Assembly (NCBI GenBank): GCA_007125735.1
Contig: SLCP01000212.1
Location: forward strand, 1 to 9,410
DNA length: 9,410 bases
Direction of reading: 5' to 3'
From: Coriobacteriia bacterium
Lineage (GTDB): Bacteria > Actinomycetota > Coriobacteriia > Anaerosomatales > SLCP01
Shown: piece after piece, positions 6,596-9,410 of the stretch
Numbering within the stretch: the stretch's first letter is position 1
Layout: every line of letters begins with the position of its first letter
Made by a program: the position numbers and the translations under genes
Notes under the pieces: generated by a model
The model's database searches: none
Seen by the model: only the letters and a program-made list of their open reading frames with translations
Told to the model about the DNA's origin: nothing

Positions 6596-6963
6596 GATGC
6601 CGTCCCCGCTTCGTCCCCGGGTAGATCGATGTCGATGCTGTCTATCTCGAGCTCCCTGCCCGAGACGGCCTCACAGAGCACGTTGCCGCACTGAGGGCAT
6701 GCGACGTCGAAACGGCCATGCGAGAACTCCACCCGGCAGTCGACGCAGCGCGATGTCGCCGCGACGTGCTCGATCTCGAGACGACCTCCCTCGGCAAGCG
6801 TGCCGACGCTCAGTGCCTCGAAGGCGAACCTGAGCGCGTCCTCCATGACCTCTGAAAGCTCGCCGATGCGCACACGGATCTCGTTGATACGCGTGGCACC
6901 CTCGCGCTCCGCGGTCGCAGTGCACGCCTCGAGGACACCGCTCATGATGCCCATCTCGTGCAC
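6592..6963 (-). CDS. hypA: Hydrogenase maturation nickel metallochaperone HypA
   Basis: This 123-residue protein delivers nickel, with HypB, to the hydrogenase large-subunit precursor. The N-terminus MHEMGIM supplies the nickel ligands, chiefly H2 with E3 beside it. The zinc ribbon has CVDC (C73, C76) and CPQC (C89, C92). VRIGELSEVMEDALRFAFE (31-49) is the conserved helix region. The length is slightly above the usual 113-120, because of a short acidic C-terminal end (from about 105). GTG at 6963 is the only start that keeps the MHE motif. A weak GTAGG lies 6 nt upstream and the tatC stop is only 7 bp away, so translation is probably coupled. hypC, hypD, hypE, hypF and the hydrogenase itself are not in the window. 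Confidence 0.95.
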   Translation of the reverse strand: MHEMGIMSGVLEACTATAEREGATRINEIRVRIGELSEVMEDALRFAFEALSVGTLAEGGRLEIEHVAATSRCVDCRVEFSHGRFDVACPQCGNVLCEAVSGRELEIDSIDIDLPGDEAGTAS

Positions 6964-6970
6964 GGCAGGC

Positions 6971-7726
6971 CTACACGTCTTCGAGGGCTTTGCGCCGCTC
7001 GATCCGTTTCACCAGCACGACACGGGCGAGTGCCATGCTGATCTCGTAGAGGGCCACGAGCGCTGCGAACAGCGCGAGCATCGTCACCGGGGACCAATCC
7101 GGCGTCGCGCTCGCCGAGACGACGATGAGCACGGTGTAGACGATGCGCCAGTTCGCGCGGAGCTTCCTGTAGGGCACTATGTTGAAGATCATCAGGTAGA
7201 AGACGATCACCGGCAGCTGGAACGCGATGCCGAACCCGAGCATAAGGAGCACCGCGCCCTGGAAGTACGTGCTCGCCTCCGGCATCTGTGTGACGCCCTG
7301 CCACGCCTGACCGACAATCCACTCGAACGCGGTGCCGACGATGACTTGGTGCGCGAAGACGACTCCGCCGATGAAGAGCACGACCATCGCTGCGAAGGTG
7401 GGCATCAGCCACTTGCGCTCGTTGGGCTTGAGCGCAGGCAGGAAGAACGCCATGATCTGCCAGATGATGATCGGGCTACCGACCACGAGCGTCGCGTACA
7501 GCCCGACCTTGAACCGCAGCGTGAACGTCTCGAACGGGTTGAGCAGTATGAGCGGTTGATCGCCGAAGATGTGTATGATCGGCGACATCGCAAGCCGGTA
7601 GAAGTACGGAGCAGGGAAGTACATCGCGATCGAGCCGGCGAACACGACGATGGCGATGACGACGAGCCGATACCTCAGCTCGCGCAGGTGCTCCATTATC
7701 GGAAGGCGTTTGGGATCGATAGGCAT
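6971..7726 (-). CDS. tatC: Sec-independent (Tat) translocase subunit TatC
   Basis: TatC is the six-helix membrane receptor that recognises the twin-arginine signal of folded export substrates. The 251-residue length is typical. Family marks are IMEHLRELRYRL (10-21) in the cytoplasmic N-terminus and NPFETFTLRFKVGLY (63-77) in the first periplasmic loop to helix 2. These are followed by FFLPALKPNER, GFGIAFQLPVIVF (about 164-176) and ATPDWSPVTML before ALYEISMAL. Six hydrophobic segments can be picked out, at about 18-37, 72-95, 107-127, 155-178, 191-205 and 211-228. The ATG at 7726 has no clear ribosome site; it lies 17 bp after the upstream gene's stop, so coupling may drive its translation. 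A later ATG (7696) would remove part of the EHLRELR lead and also has no ribosome site. Confidence 0.96.
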   Translation of the reverse strand: MPIDPKRLPIMEHLRELRYRLVVIAIVVFAGSIAMYFPAPYFYRLAMSPIIHIFGDQPLILLNPFETFTLRFKVGLYATLVVGSPIIIWQIMAFFLPALKPNERKWLMPTFAAMVVLFIGGVVFAHQVIVGTAFEWIVGQAWQGVTQMPEASTYFQGAVLLMLGFGIAFQLPVIVFYLMIFNIVPYRKLRANWRIVYTVLIVVSASATPDWSPVTMLALFAALVALYEISMALARVVLVKRIERRKALEDV

Positions 7727-7743
7727 GGGTGGCAGCGAGACGC

Positions 7744-8289
7744 CTAGAGCGCCTCTTCGTCCCCTTTCCGCTCATCTGATGGTGCGTCTTCGGATGACAC
7801 GGGTTCGCTCTGGACCTCTGGGGCCTCCGGCTCCTCTGAGGGCGCCGAACCTTCGGACGGCTGCCCGGCACCGGGGGTCCAACCGCCCGCCTCCTCGGCG
7901 GTCGTCGGCTCGTCTTCCTCGACGTCGCCCGGTATGGGTACTCCGGCTCCGCTCTCGGCTGCGTCCTCTGCACCGCCCTCCGAAGCGCCCTCAGAAGCGG
8001 CTTCGGCACCCTTCTCAGCAGCAGGGGTCTCGCTAGCGGCGTCAGCCTCGCCGGCAGCGTCAGCCTCGCCGGCGGAGCTAGCTGTGGCGGCCTCTCCTGC
8101 TTCTGCCTTCTGCTTCTCGGCAGCCGCCATCTCGGCCTTGATCAGTGACTCCATCGTCTGTTGTGCGCGCTTGAACTCACGCATCATCTGGCCGACGGTG
8201 CGCCCGACAGCCGGCAACTTGTCTGGGCCGAAGATGAGGAGCACGAACACGATGATTATGAAGAACTCGGTTCCACTGATTCCGAACAC
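7744..8289 (-). CDS. TatA/TatB-family translocase protein, TatB-like, with long acidic tail
   Basis: The 181-residue protein starts with the TatA/B plan: a short lead, one membrane helix (about 8-20), the hinge FGPDKLP (20-26) and an amphipathic helix to about 55. Glutamate at residue 8 and the G-P-x-x-L-P hinge favour TatB, which binds the signal peptide with TatC, over pore-forming TatA. In a minimal system one protein may do both jobs, so I leave the symbol blank. The remaining 125 residues are low-complexity and rich in Ala, Glu, Gly, Ser and Pro; no Lys or Arg appears from 94 to 173. This part also contains a GEADAA hexapeptide twice in tandem. The start is GTG 8289 with AGGAG 9 nt upstream. 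It sits 46 bp after a STAS gene and 17 bp before tatC. Confidence 0.9.
   Translation of the reverse strand: MFGISGTEFFIIIVFVLLIFGPDKLPAVGRTVGQMMREFKRAQQTMESLIKAEMAAAEKQKAEAGEAATASSAGEADAAGEADAASETPAAEKGAEAASEGASEGGAEDAAESGAGVPIPGDVEEDEPTTAEEAGGWTPGAGQPSEGSAPSEEPEAPEVQSEPVSSEDAPSDERKGDEEAL
8039..8074 (-). repeat. Two-copy 18-bp tandem repeat in the Tat protein tail
   Basis: Two 18-bp units (8039-8056 and 8057-8074) match at 17 of 18 positions and encode a duplicated six-residue GEADAA unit. The near identity, despite codon degeneracy, suggests a recent slippage duplication in a region under little constraint. Confidence 0.8.
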
Positions 8290-8335
8290 AGATGATCGCT
8301 CCTGGTAGGGTCGGACCGTACAAACCGCGCGGCCG

Positions 8336-8671
8336 TCAGAACTGCCTGGCCTCGGCAGGGTCGGCGAAGATGGGGAACACCTTGTCGAGCCCGGTGATGC
8401 GGAAGATCTTCAAGATGCTGTCTCGCGTGCAGACGAGGCGGATCGATCCGCCCTTCTCCTTCGCGCGACGTAGGCCTCCGACGAGCACACCGAGACCGGA
8501 GCTGTCGATGAACCCGACACCCTCGAGGTCCACGAGCACGTACGAGCAGCCTGACTCGAGATGCTGCACGAGCGCTTCCTTGAGGCGAGGCGCCGTGTAG
8601 ACGTCGATCTCACCTTCGAGGCTGAGCACGCAGATGTCGTCGGCACGTTCGCTTCGAATGTCGAGTTCCAT
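8336..8671 (-). CDS. STAS-domain anti-sigma-factor antagonist (SpoIIAA/RsbV type)
   Basis: This 111-residue single STAS domain fits the anti-anti-sigma family. It has LSLEGEIDVYTAPRLKEAL (17-35), the strand VLVDLEGVGFI, then DSSGLGVLVGGL (56-67), where S57 matches the serine phosphorylated by the partner kinase (S58 of B. subtilis SpoIIAA). When unphosphorylated, such proteins bind the anti-sigma kinase and free a sigma factor. The ATG at 8671 has GGGAG 12 nt upstream, which is rather far; GAGAG immediately before it is too close. A perfect -10 box lies upstream. It heads a probable unit with the Tat genes and is divergent from a second STAS gene. No kinase, phosphatase or sigma factor is in the window, so its regulon is unknown. 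The resemblance is strong; the exact role is inferred. Confidence 0.92.
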   Translation of the reverse strand: MELDIRSERADDICVLSLEGEIDVYTAPRLKEALVQHLESGCSYVLVDLEGVGFIDSSGLGVLVGGLRRAKEKGGSIRLVCTRDSILKIFRITGLDKVFPIFADPAEARQF

Positions 8672-8713
8672 GCTCTCGTTGCACTCCCTGTTCGGTGTGG
8701 GTCACGTCGGTCG

Positions 8714-8719
8714 ATTATA
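8714..8719 (-). promoter_or_regulatory. -10 box for the STAS-tat-hyp unit
   Basis: TATAAT reads on the minus strand in the 148-bp gap between the two STAS genes and is a perfect -10 consensus in GC-rich DNA. It would start the transcript near 8707 and give a leader of about 36 nt. The -35 position at 16-18 bp spacing reads around GGTTTC or TGGTTT, which is not a good TTGACA match, so an activator or another sigma factor may be involved. Confidence 0.5.
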
Positions 8720-8819
8720 GCGCGGGGCTGCCAGCGAAACCACCGGGCCACACTAAGACGGATATGCGCGGCGCAATCCGGGTACCATTGGAGTGTGCGT
8801 CGACTACGAAAGGAATGCG

Positions 8820-9173
8820 ATGTCTCTGACGATCGACCTGGAACAGCAGCCTGAACACTGGGTTCTGCGTCTTGCCGGCGACCTCGATTACGGCGAATGC
8901 GCCTCGTTCCGAATGCACATCGACCGGGTCCTCAAGTCCTCGCCCGCAGCGACGATCGTGGATCTGTCCGATCTCGAGTACCTCGACAGTTCGGGGCTCG
9001 GGCTACTCCTGAGCCTCTCGAAGGAGTACGGTGCCGCGGGCGGGCGCCTTGTTCTCGTCACCAACGAGACCGTCGACAACATCCTGTCACTCACGCGCCT
9101 CAACGGCATCTTCTCCACCGCGGCGTCGATGGAAGAAGCACTCGCGACCGTCGGCGACGGGCCGAGCGCGTGA
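8820..9173 (+). CDS. STAS-domain anti-sigma-factor antagonist, second copy
   Basis: This 117-residue STAS protein shares the SpoIIAA-like plan: MSLTIDLEQQ, WVLRLAGDLDYGEC (14-27), then the strand TIVDLSDLEYL and DSSGLGLLLSL (56-66) with S57 as the likely phosphorylation site. After this, TNETVDNILSLTRLNGIF resembles the end of the other STAS protein in the window, but overall the two are clearly diverged paralogues rather than recent duplicates. I chose ATG 8820 because GAAAGGA ends 5 nt upstream; an in-frame GTG at 8793 adds nine residues without family character and no ribosome site. It is the only plus-strand gene here. No convincing promoter is visible: TACCAT near 8784 is only a weak -10 candidate. 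Two hairpins follow the stop codon. Confidence 0.92.
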   Translation: MSLTIDLEQQPEHWVLRLAGDLDYGECASFRMHIDRVLKSSPAATIVDLSDLEYLDSSGLGLLLSLSKEYGAAGGRLVLVTNETVDNILSLTRLNGIFSTAASMEEALATVGDGPSA

Positions 9174-9179
9174 CGCACA

Positions 9180-9207
9180 CGTAAGGACGCCACCCGGCGC
9201 CGTTACG
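9180..9207. terminator. Hairpin, possible terminator between convergent genes (first of two)
   Basis: CGTAA pairs with TTACG, GG with CC, and CGCC with GGCG around an ACCC loop, giving an 11-bp stem with two single-base bulges (A9187 and G9202). It begins 7 bp after the plus-strand STAS stop. There is no T-run on either strand, so it would be a GC-rich, U-poor terminator at best. Confidence 0.45.
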
Positions 9208-9209
9208 AA

Positions 9210-9240
9210 CGCGCACGGTCGAGGCCGGGATCCGTGCGTG
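9210..9240. terminator. Hairpin, possible terminator between convergent genes (second of two)
   Basis: CGCACGG (9212-9218) pairs perfectly with CCGTGCG (9232-9238) around a 13-nt loop; a G-T and a C-G pair may extend the stem outward. It lies 5 bp past the stop of the minus-strand TPR gene and could stop transcription from either side. No T-run follows. Confidence 0.45.
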
Positions 9241-9245
9241 ACGGT

Positions 9246-9410
9246 CTACGGAGTGAGGGTCTCCTCGGCTGATGCTCCCTGCGCTCGCAGGTCATCCGCC
9301 CACGTTCGGGCCGTCGCCGCGGTGTCGGTTTCAGGAGCAAGCGTGATGTGCGTCTCGAACGCTACGAGCGCGTCATCGAGCCGCCCGTCGGCGCGGTAGA
9401 AGATGCCGGC
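9246..9410 (-). CDS. C-terminal fragment of a TPR-like protein
   Basis: The last 54 residues of a minus-strand protein are visible; its start is beyond the right edge. The segment AGIFYRADGRLDDALVAFET followed by HITLAPETDTAATARTWADD has the helix-turn-helix spacing of a final tetratricopeptide repeat, with the small-residue, Y, A-L, F and P positions of that repeat. A short polar tail ends at a TAG. TPR domains hold protein partners together, so no specific role can be given. It is convergent with the STAS gene and is not part of the STAS-tat-hyp unit. Confidence 0.65.
   Translation of the reverse strand, partial: AGIFYRADGRLDDALVAFETHITLAPETDTAATARTWADDLRAQGASAEETLTP

Noticed and set aside
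8793..8819. GTG start nine codons upstream for the plus-strand STAS gene
   Set aside because: It has no ribosome site, while ATG 8820 has GAAAGGA at good spacing and gives the family's usual N-terminus.

Overview
The window is GC-rich, compact bacterial chromosome. Five of the ten genes with a visible start codon begin with GTG. An archaeal-style topoisomerase with an actinobacterial-style lysine tail, a two-subunit class I fumarase, [NiFe]-hydrogenase maturation genes and SpoIIAA-like STAS proteins together suggest an anaerobic or facultative, deep-branching actinobacterium (Coriobacteriia-like). That assignment is inference. There are no tRNA or rRNA genes, CRISPR arrays, insertion sequences or phage genes. 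The longest stretch without a gene is 148 bp (8672-8819).

Layout from right to left, the direction in which most genes are transcribed. At the right edge is the C-terminal end of a TPR-like protein (minus strand). It converges on a plus-strand STAS anti-sigma-factor antagonist (8820-9173), and two hairpins lie between them. A second STAS gene (8336-8671, minus) is divergent from the first. It has a perfect TATAAT -10 box upstream and heads a tight series: a TatA/B-family protein, TatC, HypA, HypB and an HD-domain hydrolase. Gaps in this series are 46, 17 and 7 bp, followed by overlaps of 4 and 11 bp, so it is probably one transcription unit. It links twin-arginine export with nickel delivery to hydrogenase. 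Hydrogenase small subunits are classic Tat substrates, so the linkage makes biological sense.

An 88-bp gap (5256-5343) with an AT-rich -10-like palindrome then precedes a second minus-strand series: topA, a short nitrilase-fold protein that appears to have lost its catalytic residues, malate dehydrogenase, fumarase alpha and fumarase beta (cut by the left edge). The last three catalyse oxaloacetate to malate to fumarate, reversibly, which is the reductive C4 branch of the TCA cycle in many anaerobes.

The most interesting items are the euryarchaeal-type TopA carrying a lysine/alanine tail, the apparently inactive nitrilase-like protein beside it, the tat-hyp gene coupling, and the divergent pair of SpoIIAA-like genes with no kinase or sigma partner in view. 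I do not see clear evidence of a wholly new multi-gene system.
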